The notes beneath the pieces are model-generated. The model searched no databases, was not told where the DNA came from, and saw nothing but the letters and a program-made list of their open reading frames with translations. Below, piece after piece: positions 1-8,046 of a stretch of 64,000 nt of DNA (positions are counted from its first letter, which is position 1; every line of letters begins with the position of its first letter). The DNA comes from an uncultured Lachnospiraceae bacterium (GTDB lineage: Bacteria > Bacillota > Clostridia > Lachnospirales > Lachnospiraceae). A program made the translations under genes and the position numbers. The DNA is taken from contig CAJTNT010000005.1 of the NCBI GenBank assembly GCA_910577785.1, positions 61,263 to 125,262 on the forward strand, given 5' to 3'.

Positions 1-103
1 AACAATTTTTTTCATTAATATGATCCGAATAATAAATACAAATCAAAAACCCTGCGGAAATCCATTCCCGCAGATAGAACAGTAAGAAAGGAGCCTCCAG
101 GAA

Positions 104-1729
104 ATGGGATTATTTTTAAACAGCATCACACCCTACCATAATTTTAAAATGATTGCAGAAGATCTCTATTTTGTGGATAAGTCTGCATTGCTGGAAGAAC
201 TCATTCCCGCCCTGGGGCGCGAACAGCGTTTTTTCTGCATTGTTAGGCCGCGCCGTTTTGGCAAGACCGTCATGGCAAATATGGTTGCTGCTTATTTCGG
301 GAAGGCGAAGGATAGCCAAGGGCTTTTTGGGCATCTGGCGATTGCGGGCTCCAGCCGATACCGCGAGCATTTAAACCAGCATAACGTCATCTATTTTGAC
401 TGCAGCGAGGTGCCGAAGGCATGCAATGATTATCAAAGTTATATCTCACGCCTGGAACATGGCATTTCCCATGACCTGGCAGAGGCCTATCCGGAACTGC
501 AGCTGGATCTAAAACTGGCCGTATGGGATCTTTTTTCTCTAATTTATGAACAGACAGAACAGAAATTTATTTTTGTAATCGACGAATGGGATGCGCCCTT
601 CCATATGTCTTTTATCACGGAAGCTGACCGCCAGAATTACCTCCTGTTCCTAAAATCCCTGCTGAAAGGCAAAAGCTATGCCGAACTTGCCTATATGACC
701 GGCATCCTTCCTATTGCCAAATATTCTGATGCCTCAGAGCTGAATATGTTCTTAGAATATGACATGGCCACCAAAATCCGTTTTGGCGAATATTTTGGCT
801 TCACGGAAGCAGAGGTTCTGCAGCTCTATCAGACCTACCGCACCCAAACGCCTTGCCCCCAGATCCGCCTGGAAGCTATCAGGGAGTGGTATGACGGCTA
901 CTGTACCGCAGGAGGTATGCGCCTTTATAATCCCCGCTCCGTTGTCAGTGCCCTGACGAATAACCAGCTGGCAAATTACTGGACCAGCTCTGGGACATAT
1001 GACTCCATTTTTTACTATATTAAGAATAATATCGAAGACGTGCGCGAAGACCTGGCGCTGATGGTGTCCGGGGAACGGGTAGAGGCCAGGATGCAAGAAT
1101 ATGCGGCAGCCTCCGCAAGGCTGGATACCAAAGACCAGATTTACTCTGCGATGGTAATCTATGGGCTGCTTACCTGTGAAGCAGGGGAAGTATGGATCCC
1201 CAACAAGGAACTGATGTTAAAATTTGAGGAATTGCTTCTGAACAGGGAATCCCTTGGCTATGTCTACCGCCTGGCAAAGGAATCCTCTAAAATGCTGAAG
1301 GCCACACTGGCAGGCGATACTACGGAAATGGCACGGATCCTCCAATATGTGCATAACACGGAAACCCCTATCCTCTCTTATAACAGCGAAACAGAATTAT
1401 CCGCCATCGTCAACCTGGCATATCTGGCAGCACGTGACAAATACCGGGTAGAACGGGAGGAAAAGGCAGGAAAGGGCTTCGTTGATTTCATCTTTTATCC
1501 GCTCCAGCCAAACCAGGATGGCATCATACTGGAACTTAAAGTAGGACATACTCCAGATGAAGCAATCCAACAGATCAAAGACAAGGAATACGCCCTGCGT
1601 TTTCAGGGAAAGATGGGAGAGCCACCAAGATATTCCGGGCGGATCCTTGCCGTTGGGATTGGCTACTGCAAAGAGACAAAAGAGCATTCCTGTAAAGTGG
1701 AATGGCTGCCTTTTTGCCCTTTTGGGTAA
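104..1729 (+). CDS. AAA-ATPase-like protein with C-terminal PD-(D/E)XK nuclease-like domain
   Basis: A 541-residue protein of the AAA-ATPase-like plus DUF1703/PD-(D/E)XK architecture that is abundant in gut anaerobes. Near the N terminus is RPRRFGKT (residues 48-55), the diverged Walker A of this family. A Walker-B-like FVIDEWDAPF lies near residue 160. The C-terminal third has the nuclease-fold signature: an acidic residue in NSETELSAIV (about 427), GFVDFIFYP (about 459) and ILELKVG (about 476), i.e. E-x-D-x-ExK spacing. AGAAAGGAG about 12 bases before the ATG supports the start. It stands alone and divergent from tpiA. The biological role of the family is not established. Mobile-element or defence links have been suggested, but nothing here decides it. 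Confidence 0.85.
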   Translation: MGLFLNSITPYHNFKMIAEDLYFVDKSALLEELIPALGREQRFFCIVRPRRFGKTVMANMVAAYFGKAKDSQGLFGHLAIAGSSRYREHLNQHNVIYFDCSEVPKACNDYQSYISRLEHGISHDLAEAYPELQLDLKLAVWDLFSLIYEQTEQKFIFVIDEWDAPFHMSFITEADRQNYLLFLKSLLKGKSYAELAYMTGILPIAKYSDASELNMFLEYDMATKIRFGEYFGFTEAEVLQLYQTYRTQTPCPQIRLEAIREWYDGYCTAGGMRLYNPRSVVSALTNNQLANYWTSSGTYDSIFYYIKNNIEDVREDLALMVSGERVEARMQEYAAASARLDTKDQIYSAMVIYGLLTCEAGEVWIPNKELMLKFEELLLNRESLGYVYRLAKESSKMLKATLAGDTTEMARILQYVHNTETPILSYNSETELSAIVNLAYLAARDKYRVEREEKAGKGFVDFIFYPLQPNQDGIILELKVGHTPDEAIQQIKDKEYALRFQGKMGEPPRYSGRILAVGIGYCKETKEHSCKVEWLPFCPFG

Positions 1730-1852
1730 CGGATTTCAATAAAAATAGCAGTGGCATTACAGAATAACCAATACACAAAACCAATTATGCAGCGGATTCC
1801 ATGCGCAACTTCATAGTCTCTATTTACCTCATCCTTCCGTCTCCCTTCTTCT

Positions 1853-1893
1853 AAAAAAGGGATACCAAAGAAACTGCGTTCCCTTGGTATCCC
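1853..1893 (-). terminator. Rho-independent terminator of tpiA
   Basis: GGGATACCAA(A)G at 1859-1870 pairs with CTTGGTATCCC at 1883-1893. A run of six A at 1853-1858 becomes the U tract on the minus strand. It lies just past the tpiA stop codon. Confidence 0.8.
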
Positions 1894-1936
1894 TATCGAA
1901 TAATCTTTTCCCCTATCTCATGGTACGGAAAGACAA

Positions 1937-2686
1937 TTATTTGTAATTTACAATCTTCCCAAAGTCTGCCTTCAAGGAAGCGCCGCCTACTAAGCCGCCA
2001 TCAATATCTGGCTTGCCAAAGAGCTCTGCTGCATTGCCTGCGTTTACAGATCCGCCATACTGGATGCGGATAGCTTCTGCGGTTGCCTCGTCATACACTT
2101 CCTGGATGCATGCGCGGATAGCTGCGCATACTTCCTCTGCCTGGTCGGAAGTAGCAGTCTCGCCAGTGCCGATAGCCCAGATTGGCTCGTAAGCGATTAC
2201 GGCTGTCTTGGCCTGATCTGCCGTCACGTTCTGGAAAGCAATCTTGATCTGCATACGGATCCAGTCAATGTAGATGCCCTGCTTCCTCTGCGTCAAGGAC
2301 TCGCCGCAGCAGATGATGGGAGTGATGCCATGCTCAAAAGCCTTGAGGACTTTCTTGTTGACCGTCTCATCTGTCTCTGCAAAATACTCTCTACGCTCGG
2401 AATGGCCGATAATTACATATTTTACGCCGGCGTCTGTCAGCATGTTGGGAGCAATTTCCCCTGTGTATGCGCCGCTTTCCTCATAGTACATATTCTCTGC
2501 GCCAATGTTGATGTTGGAGCCCTTTGCGGCCTCCATTGCTGGGATGATATCAATGGCAGGTACGCAGAATACTACGTCTGCCTCATCATTTGCCACTAAG
2601 GGTTTTAATTCATTGATCAGGGCAACTGCCTCGCTGGGGGTTTTGTTCATCTTCCAGTTGCCTGCGATTATTTTTTTCCTTGCCAT
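1937..2686 (-). CDS. tpiA: Triose-phosphate isomerase
   Basis: Cytosolic glycolytic enzyme interconverting dihydroxyacetone phosphate and glyceraldehyde 3-phosphate. At 249 residues it has the normal length. GNWKMN near residue 9 carries the catalytic Lys, IIGHSERR near 93 the electrophilic His, and AYEPIWAIGTG near 165 the catalytic Glu. The phosphate-binding GGSV and GGLVGGASL loops follow near the C terminus. A purine-rich AGGTAGG precedes the ATG. It follows pgk with a 151-bp gap and ends at a clear terminator, so it is the last gene of a gap-pgk-tpiA run. No glycolytic mutase or enolase gene follows. Confidence 0.98.
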   Translation of the reverse strand: MARKKIIAGNWKMNKTPSEAVALINELKPLVANDEADVVFCVPAIDIIPAMEAAKGSNINIGAENMYYEESGAYTGEIAPNMLTDAGVKYVIIGHSERREYFAETDETVNKKVLKAFEHGITPIICCGESLTQRKQGIYIDWIRMQIKIAFQNVTADQAKTAVIAYEPIWAIGTGETATSDQAEEVCAAIRACIQEVYDEATAEAIRIQYGGSVNAGNAAELFGKPDIDGGLVGGASLKADFGKIVNYK

Positions 2687-2837
2687 GGTTTCCTACCTCT
2701 TATCCTATATTCTATCTGAAGATTTTTCCTGCCAGATTCTCTTAATTCTCAAAACAGCACAGCCTCCCGCCCCCTTCCGCAGCTGTAGAATGCAGAAATA
2801 CTGGGGGCAGGCTGATGAAATCTGTCGCTTTGTATCC

Positions 2838-4046
2838 TTATTTATTCGTTGCTGCCGCCACGCCCGGAAGCTCCTTGCCCTCTAAGAATTCCAGGGAAGC
2901 GCCGCCGCCTGTGGAAATATGGCTCATCTTCTCGCCAAACCCTAACTGGTTGACAGCTGCTGCGGAGTCGCCGCCGCCGATAATGGTGGTTGCGTCGGTC
3001 TCAGCCAAAGCCTTGGCCACGGCAATTGTGCCCGCTGCCAGGGTTGGGTTCTCAAATACGCCCATTGGCCCGTTCCATACCACGGTCTTGGCGGATTTTA
3101 CAGCCTCTGCGAACATTTCTGCCGTCTTAGGCCCAATATCACAGCCTTCACGGTCTGCGGGCATGTTGTTGGAATCATAGACTTCCACGTCTACCGGCGC
3201 GTCAATCGGGTTCGGGAATGCGGTAATCGTAGCGGAGTCAATAGGAAGCAGCAATTTCTTGCCCAGACTCTCCGCCTTGGCAATCATTTCCTTGCAGTAA
3301 TCTAACTTGGTGTCGTCTACCAGCGAATTGCCGATTTCATTGCCCTGTGCCTTCAAGAAGGTGTATGCCATGCCGCCGCCGATGATTAAGGTGTCGCATT
3401 TCTCTAACAGGTTGGAGATTACGTTTAATTTGTCCGCCACCTTTGCGCCGCCTAAGATAGCCACGAAAGGCCTTACCGGGTTCTCCACTGCGTTGCCCAG
3501 GAAATCAATTTCTTTCTGCATTAAGTAGCCGACTGCTGCCGTGTCCACCAGCTCGGAAACGCCTACGTTCGAGCAGTGCGCCCTGTGGGCAGTGCCGAAT
3601 GCGTCATTGACAAAGATATCGCAGAGGGACGCAAGGTCTTTGGAGAATGCCTCGCCGTTCTTAGTCTCTTCTGCACGGTAGCGGGTGTTCTCTAATAAGA
3701 TGACCTCGCCGTCCTGCATTGCCTCTACAGCTGCCTTGGCGTTCGGTCCTACCACTTCCGGATCTGCCGCAAACTTCACTTCCTGCCCTAACAGTTCGGT
3801 AAGCCTTGCCGCCACAGGAGCCAAGGACAGCTCTGGCTTCGGCTCTCCCTTCGGCTTGCCGAGGTGGGAGCAGAGGATTACCTTGCCGCCGTCAGCGATT
3901 AATTTCTTAATCGTAGGAAGGGCGGCAACGAGGCGGTTCTCGTCTGTGATCTTGCCTTCCTTTAACGGTACGTTAAAGTCACACCTGCAAAGGACGCGCT
4001 TGCCCTTTACGTCAATATCATCTACGGACACTTTATTTAAAGACAT
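2838..4046 (-). CDS. pgk: Phosphoglycerate kinase
   Basis: Glycolytic kinase transferring phosphate from 1,3-bisphosphoglycerate to ADP. The 402-residue reading starts at the ATG at 4046 (MSLNKVSVDDIDVKGK), which has CAGGAGGT ten bases upstream; an in-frame extension to 4097 lacks a ribosome site. The family signature RCDFNVPL lies near residue 20, the substrate motif HLGKPKG near 60, the hinge GGAKVADK near 200, and the nucleotide-binding GGGDSAAAV near the C terminus. It lies between gap and tpiA on the same strand. A terminator-like hairpin between gap and pgk suggests that part of gap transcription stops before it. Confidence 0.98.
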   Translation of the reverse strand: MSLNKVSVDDIDVKGKRVLCRCDFNVPLKEGKITDENRLVAALPTIKKLIADGGKVILCSHLGKPKGEPKPELSLAPVAARLTELLGQEVKFAADPEVVGPNAKAAVEAMQDGEVILLENTRYRAEETKNGEAFSKDLASLCDIFVNDAFGTAHRAHCSNVGVSELVDTAAVGYLMQKEIDFLGNAVENPVRPFVAILGGAKVADKLNVISNLLEKCDTLIIGGGMAYTFLKAQGNEIGNSLVDDTKLDYCKEMIAKAESLGKKLLLPIDSATITAFPNPIDAPVDVEVYDSNNMPADREGCDIGPKTAEMFAEAVKSAKTVVWNGPMGVFENPTLAAGTIAVAKALAETDATTIIGGGDSAAAVNQLGFGEKMSHISTGGGASLEFLEGKELPGVAAATNK

Positions 4047-4108
4047 AATATTTTTACCTCCTGAAAAATGTTGTCGGTAACTGTTCAGTACCTCCATAAT
4101 GATAACCC

Positions 4109-4143
4109 AAAAAGAGCCCGGCCCATTTAAGACCGGACCCTTT
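4109..4143 (-). terminator. Terminator between gap and pgk
   Basis: Two 13-nt arms at 4111-4123 and 4131-4143 pair with three G-U wobbles around a 7-nt loop. Five U residues (A at 4109-4113 on the plus strand) follow on the minus strand. It would lower pgk expression relative to gap, or be read through. Confidence 0.65.
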
Positions 4144-4153
4144 CTGAGTCTTA

Positions 4154-4208
4154 GGAACTGCCGGAAAATAACTTGCGCAGATTGCGCAGGATATTTTCCG
4201 GCAGTTCC
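4154..4208. repeat. 17-bp perfect inverted repeat in gap-pgk spacer
   Basis: GGAACTGCCGGAAAATA at 4154-4170 is exactly repeated in inverse at 4192-4208, with a 21-nt loop that itself holds TGCGCAG twice. There is no U tract, so it is not an ordinary terminator. A partly similar arrangement (TTAGGAACTGC, later CGGTTCC) occurs at 42777-42821, upstream of fba. It could be a REP-like or mRNA-processing element. Confidence 0.6.
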
Positions 4209-4339
4209 GTGCCTGCACTATGGCAGCCTATCGCTTCACAAAAGCAGTCTGCCGTGCATATCCATTTATACCCGGGGCAGCTCTTTCTGCCCCTTTGTAT
4301 CTACTTACAATGGATAAATCCTGCCGCTTTAACTTCAGC

Positions 4340-5356
4340 TTATGCTAATTCGCTGAAATATTTGATGGTGCGAACCATCTGGCTGGTGTAGCTGTTCTCG
4401 TTGTCATACCAAGAAACAACCTGTACTTCATATAAATCATCGGAAACCTTGGAAACCATGGTCTGTGTAGCATCAAATAAAGAACCAAACCTCATGCCAA
4501 CGATATCGCTGGATACGATTTCATCCTCGTTGTAGCCGAAGGACTCGTTTGCTGCTGCCTTCATTGCTGCATTGATGCCGTCTACGGTTACGTCTGCACC
4601 CTTAACAACGGCTGTTAAGATAGTGGTGGATCCGGTTGGGGTCGGAACACGCTGTGCGGAACCGATTAATTTGCCGTTCAGTTCTGGGATAACTAATCCA
4701 ATTGCCTTAGCTGCGCCTGTGCTGTTCGGAACGATATTCACTGCAGCTGCACGGGACCTCCTCAGGTCGCCCTTCCTCTGCGGGCCGTCGAGGGTCATCT
4801 GGTCGCCTGTGTAAGCGTGGATGGTGCACATAATACCAGACTGGATTGCTGCGTATTTGTTCAGCGCGTCAGCCATTGGAGCCAGACAGTTCGTGGTACA
4901 GGAAGCTGCAGAAATAATGTTGTCCTCAGCCTTCAATGTCTCATGGTTGGTGTTGAAAACGATGGTCGGAAGGTCATTTCCTGCCGGTGCGGAGATAACA
5001 ACCTTGCGTGCGCCTGCATTGATATGTGCTTCTGCCTTAGCCTTAGATGTATAGAATCCGGAGCACTCCAATACAACGTCAACCTTCAGCTCACCCCATG
5101 GGCAGTTGTTGGCATCTGGGAACGCATAAATCTTGATTTCCTGTCCATCAACGGTAATGGAGTCTTCGCCAGCGCTAACTTTGTCAGCCAGCTCATATTT
5201 GCCCTGGGAAGAATCATACTTCAACAGGTGAGCCAACATCTTAGGGCTTGTCAAATCGTTGATTGCCACTACTTCGTACCCTTCTGCGCCGAACATCTGA
5301 CGGAAAGCCAGACGGCCAATACGTCCAAAACCATTAATTGCTACTCTTACTGACAT
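4340..5356 (-). CDS. gap: Glyceraldehyde-3-phosphate dehydrogenase, type I
   Basis: NAD-dependent oxidative phosphorylation of glyceraldehyde 3-phosphate in glycolysis. The 338-residue reading starts at MSVRVAINGFGRIGR (ATG at 5356) with AGGAGGAAT just upstream; the in-frame extension to 5449 overlaps the promoter and is rejected. The Rossmann NAD loop NGFGRIGR is at the N terminus, the catalytic Cys in SAASCTTNCLAP near residue 152, and the phosphate site in NIVPNSTGAAKAIG near 205. It is the first gene of the glycolytic run and has its own sigma-A promoter. Confidence 0.98.
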   Translation of the reverse strand: MSVRVAINGFGRIGRLAFRQMFGAEGYEVVAINDLTSPKMLAHLLKYDSSQGKYELADKVSAGEDSITVDGQEIKIYAFPDANNCPWGELKVDVVLECSGFYTSKAKAEAHINAGARKVVISAPAGNDLPTIVFNTNHETLKAEDNIISAASCTTNCLAPMADALNKYAAIQSGIMCTIHAYTGDQMTLDGPQRKGDLRRSRAAAVNIVPNSTGAAKAIGLVIPELNGKLIGSAQRVPTPTGSTTILTAVVKGADVTVDGINAAMKAAANESFGYNEDEIVSSDIVGMRFGSLFDATQTMVSKVSDDLYEVQVVSWYDNENSYTSQMVRTIKYFSELA

Positions 5357-5420
5357 GATTATTCCTCCTAAATTTTTGTATGATTTGTATTTCCTTGGAT
5401 ATATTACCCAACCTGTCTCT

Positions 5421-5449
5421 ATTTTAACTAATCTTGGGGAAAAATTCAA
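5421..5449 (-). promoter_or_regulatory. Sigma-A promoter of gap
   Basis: On the minus strand TTGAAT (-35, 5444-5449) is separated by 17 bp from TAAAAT (-10, 5421-5426), about 65 bp upstream of the gap start. Confidence 0.7.
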
Positions 5450-5484
5450 GACTATTTTTTACAAATATTAGGGGAATTGATCAT

Positions 5485-5548
5485 CCGGGCAATATTTGTA
5501 GTTTTGCTGCCCCAAAGCCGCCCCTCGCTCCGAAATTCTATTCTCTGA
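5485..5548. repeat. Diverged copy of a dispersed structured repeat (copy C)
   Basis: The stretch CGGGCAATATTTGTAGTTTT through CCGCCCCTCGCTC matches, with substitutions, the core of the repeat at 24750-24800 and, more weakly, that at 16161-16180. It lies between the gap promoter and the 3' end of the radical SAM gene. Confidence 0.5.
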
Positions 5549-5577
5549 AGAGTAATAAATGGAGAGCCGAGAGCTTA

Positions 5578-6411
5578 TTAGCAATTCCCTGTCCATACAT
5601 ATGCAAGATGCCTGCAGGCGATGTCGGCGAGACGGTTTACTTTCGCCACTTCTGTGGCAGCCCTGTCGTTCATCTGATAGCGGGGGAAGAAACGGGTCAC
5701 ATGGAGCGGGATATGCCGTCCGACGGCAGAGGCAATCCATTTGGCTTCTGCCTCCATTTCTGCTTCAGAATCATTTTCCCCTGGCACAATCAGGGTGGTC
5801 AGCTCTACATGGCAGGCGGGGGCGGCATGGACGATGAAGGATTTTACCGTATCCAAGTCACCGCCCAGGCGCTGGTAATAGGATTCCTGGAAACCTTTTA
5901 GATCAATGTTCATGGCATCGATGTAGGGCAGGATTTGCCCCAGGGTTTCCAAGGTGGCTGAACCGTTTGTGACCAATATATTCTGCATCCCATAATTTTT
6001 GACCAGCCTGGCGCTATCACGTACGTATTCCCAGCCGATTAATGGCTCATTGTACGTGAATGCAAGGCCGATATTGCCGCTGTGGCGGTGGTAGGCCAGC
6101 GCTTTGGCTGCCAGCTCTTCTGGAGAAAGGTACAATGCGCCTGTACAGCCCCCTCTCTGCATGGAAATCTCGTGGTTCTGGCAGAAGGGGCAGCTTAAAT
6201 TACAGCCAAAGCTGCCCACCGACAGCACCAGGCTGCCGGGATGGAACATCCGCAGCGGCTTTTTCTCAATGGGGTCGAGAGCCATGGATGTTATCTTGCC
6301 GTAATTGATGCTTATGGTTTTGTCCCCCTGGCGCTTTCTGGCGCCGCATAGCCCCAGCTGTCCTTCCTGGAGCAGGCAGTGGTGCATACAGGCCTGGCAT
6401 GCAATCCTCAT
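5578..6411 (-). CDS. amrS: AmmeMemoRadiSam system radical SAM protein
   Basis: A 277-residue radical SAM protein of the AmmeMemoRadiSam set, related to pyruvate formate-lyase activases. The [4Fe-4S] motif is C70-x3-C74-x2-C77 (GSFGCNLSCPFCQN). An additional N-terminal cysteine cluster (C5, C8, C12, C22) is typical of this subgroup. TNGSATLE and DLKGFQESYY follow in the SAM/TIM-barrel core. Its start overlaps the AMMECR1 stop codon by ATGA, which indicates translational coupling. The genes of this trio co-occur in bacteria, archaea and, in part, eukaryotes, but the reaction is not established. Confidence 0.92.
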   Translation of the reverse strand: MRIACQACMHHCLLQEGQLGLCGARKRQGDKTISINYGKITSMALDPIEKKPLRMFHPGSLVLSVGSFGCNLSCPFCQNHEISMQRGGCTGALYLSPEELAAKALAYHRHSGNIGLAFTYNEPLIGWEYVRDSARLVKNYGMQNILVTNGSATLETLGQILPYIDAMNIDLKGFQESYYQRLGGDLDTVKSFIVHAAPACHVELTTLIVPGENDSEAEMEAEAKWIASAVGRHIPLHVTRFFPRYQMNDRAATEVAKVNRLADIACRHLAYVWTGNC

Positions 6412-6950
6412 ACTTCGCCCCTTTCATGGCGGATGACTTCAAAGCGTTCTAACTGTACCTTTTCTTCCTCGCCGATTCCTGCTTTCTGTCTGGCAATGGC
6501 AATTTGGGCTTCCACGGTATCCACGCCCTCAAGGTTCGGCAGCAGCAGGCCGCGCCGGTATCCTTTGCTCACGACCACGCCATAGCGCCTGACGTCCAGC
6601 TTGTCTGGCGTGTCAATTTCCTCCATCGGACCTAATACGTCCACACTGATGATCAGCCTGTCCAGTTCCCCTGACCGGATGGGTGGGAACCTGGGGTCGC
6701 GCGAAGAAGAGCTGACGGCATTGTGGATGATTTCCTCCGCAATTGAGGGCTGCACGGCCTGAAGCGTACCAATGCACCCGCGCAGCTGGCCGTCTTCCTT
6801 AATGGATACAAATACGCCTGCCCTGTCCTGGTACATCTCCTCCGGGAGCCCGGCAGGAACTGGCAGCAGCTTGCCTGTGCGCACATGCGCCTCTACTGCC
6901 TGGCGGGCAAGCTGGATATAGGCGTCTTCTTGCTGTTCTCTTTTTTGCAT
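6408..6950 (-). CDS. amrA: AMMECR1-domain protein (AmmeMemoRadiSam system protein A)
   Basis: A 180-residue AMMECR1 family protein. The diagnostic LRGCIG lies at residues 56-61, followed by SSSRDPRFPPI and DVLGPMEEI, all characteristic of the family. The ATG at 6950 has AGGAGGAGA five bases upstream and is preferred over the ATG at 6971, which has none. It overlaps the radical SAM gene by four bases and follows the LigB-type gene after a 148-bp gap. In many Clostridia the LigB and AMMECR1 domains form one polypeptide; here they are separate. Function unknown; a cofactor or redox role with the radical SAM partner is inference. Confidence 0.92.
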   Translation of the reverse strand: MQKREQQEDAYIQLARQAVEAHVRTGKLLPVPAGLPEEMYQDRAGVFVSIKEDGQLRGCIGTLQAVQPSIAEEIIHNAVSSSSRDPRFPPIRSGELDRLIISVDVLGPMEEIDTPDKLDVRRYGVVVSKGYRRGLLLPNLEGVDTVEAQIAIARQKAGIGEEEKVQLERFEVIRHERGEV

Positions 6951-7098
6951 TTTATCTCCTCCTTCTATCATTATCTGGCTGCATTTCCAAACACATACTT
7001 CCGTTCCCTTATTCTTCCTTTCTAAGGCACACTAATGTACCGAACACAAAATAACACATAAATAAACGCCGAACAATAACAGAAACAACTTCGCCGTT

Positions 7099-7896
7099 TC
7101 ACAAGCTATAGGCACATATGCCATACCCCACACCAAACGGCCCTTCATATGATAGCTTCTCCGGCGTTATCTGCAACTGGCTCAATGCGCCCGCCATCAT
7201 GACAAAGGAGCGGTGGCCGCACTCTCCTGCCTGGCTGCAGAAATCTTCAGGAAAGTCCAGCAGTTCGGCAAACGCTGCCCTCCCCATAATATCCATCACC
7301 TGTTGGTCATATTTTGGCCCTTCCTTCCGATAGCCATAAGGACCCTCCGCCTTCAGCCGATGCGACAGGTCGCCGCTGGCAATGAGAACCGTCTGCCGCC
7401 CCAATGCTTCTGCCGCGTTAAAAATGCATCGCCCCAGGTCGTAGTGCATCTTAAGCGGCAGGCCAGACAGCCCTATCCGTACCAGCCGGTATCCCTCCCA
7501 CTGCTGGTTCACAAAATACAGCGGCACCATCGTACCATGATCCAGCCGCCGGTCGCGCTCCCCTTCCGTACCAGCTGGCAGGCCACAGGAGTCTGCCAGC
7601 TGGCACAGCTCTTTAACAAATATTGTGTCATACGGGACTTCCATCCTCACCTGCCCCGCCCGGAATTGGCCAAAGTCACCTTTGCCCCAAGTCCCTGGCG
7701 AGATGTGGAAATAATCCGCATACATCGTCTGGTGTGGGGAAATCACCACAATGGTTTCTGGCCGAAGCGCCCCAATCCGTCTGGCGACTTCGCCATATGC
7801 ATCAATTGTCCTTTGAATCTTCCGCTCTTCGCCCCTGCCAACCTCCGCCACAATCAGCGGAGGATGCGGAACCATAAATGCTGCTGAAATACCCAT
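7099..7896 (-). CDS. LigB-type extradiol dioxygenase/MEMO-superfamily protein
   Basis: A 265-residue protein of the class III extradiol dioxygenase (LigB)/MEMO superfamily. Candidate metal ligands are H11 (MVPHPPL) and H55 (ISPHQT), with DHGTMVP, ASGDLSHRL and GHRSF later. This is the pattern of the LigB domain usually fused to AMMECR1 in Clostridia. CAAGGAGG precedes the ATG. Together with the next two genes it forms an AmmeMemoRadiSam-type cluster transcribed 7896 to 5578. Real aromatic ring cleavage is unlikely given the context. The substrate is unknown. Confidence 0.85.
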   Translation of the reverse strand: MGISAAFMVPHPPLIVAEVGRGEERKIQRTIDAYGEVARRIGALRPETIVVISPHQTMYADYFHISPGTWGKGDFGQFRAGQVRMEVPYDTIFVKELCQLADSCGLPAGTEGERDRRLDHGTMVPLYFVNQQWEGYRLVRIGLSGLPLKMHYDLGRCIFNAAEALGRQTVLIASGDLSHRLKAEGPYGYRKEGPKYDQQVMDIMGRAAFAELLDFPEDFCSQAGECGHRSFVMMAGALSQLQITPEKLSYEGPFGVGYGICAYSL

Positions 7897-8046
7897 GGTT
7901 TCCTCCTTGTTTCATCCTATTATTTTAAATGCAACTTTTATTTTTTATGCCCTATCCCCTTTTCCAGCTTTCTGTATTTTCTTTTATAAAAATAAATCCT
8001 TACTCCTATGTATGGTTCTGCTATTTCATCTCCTTGCAGTTGTTTT

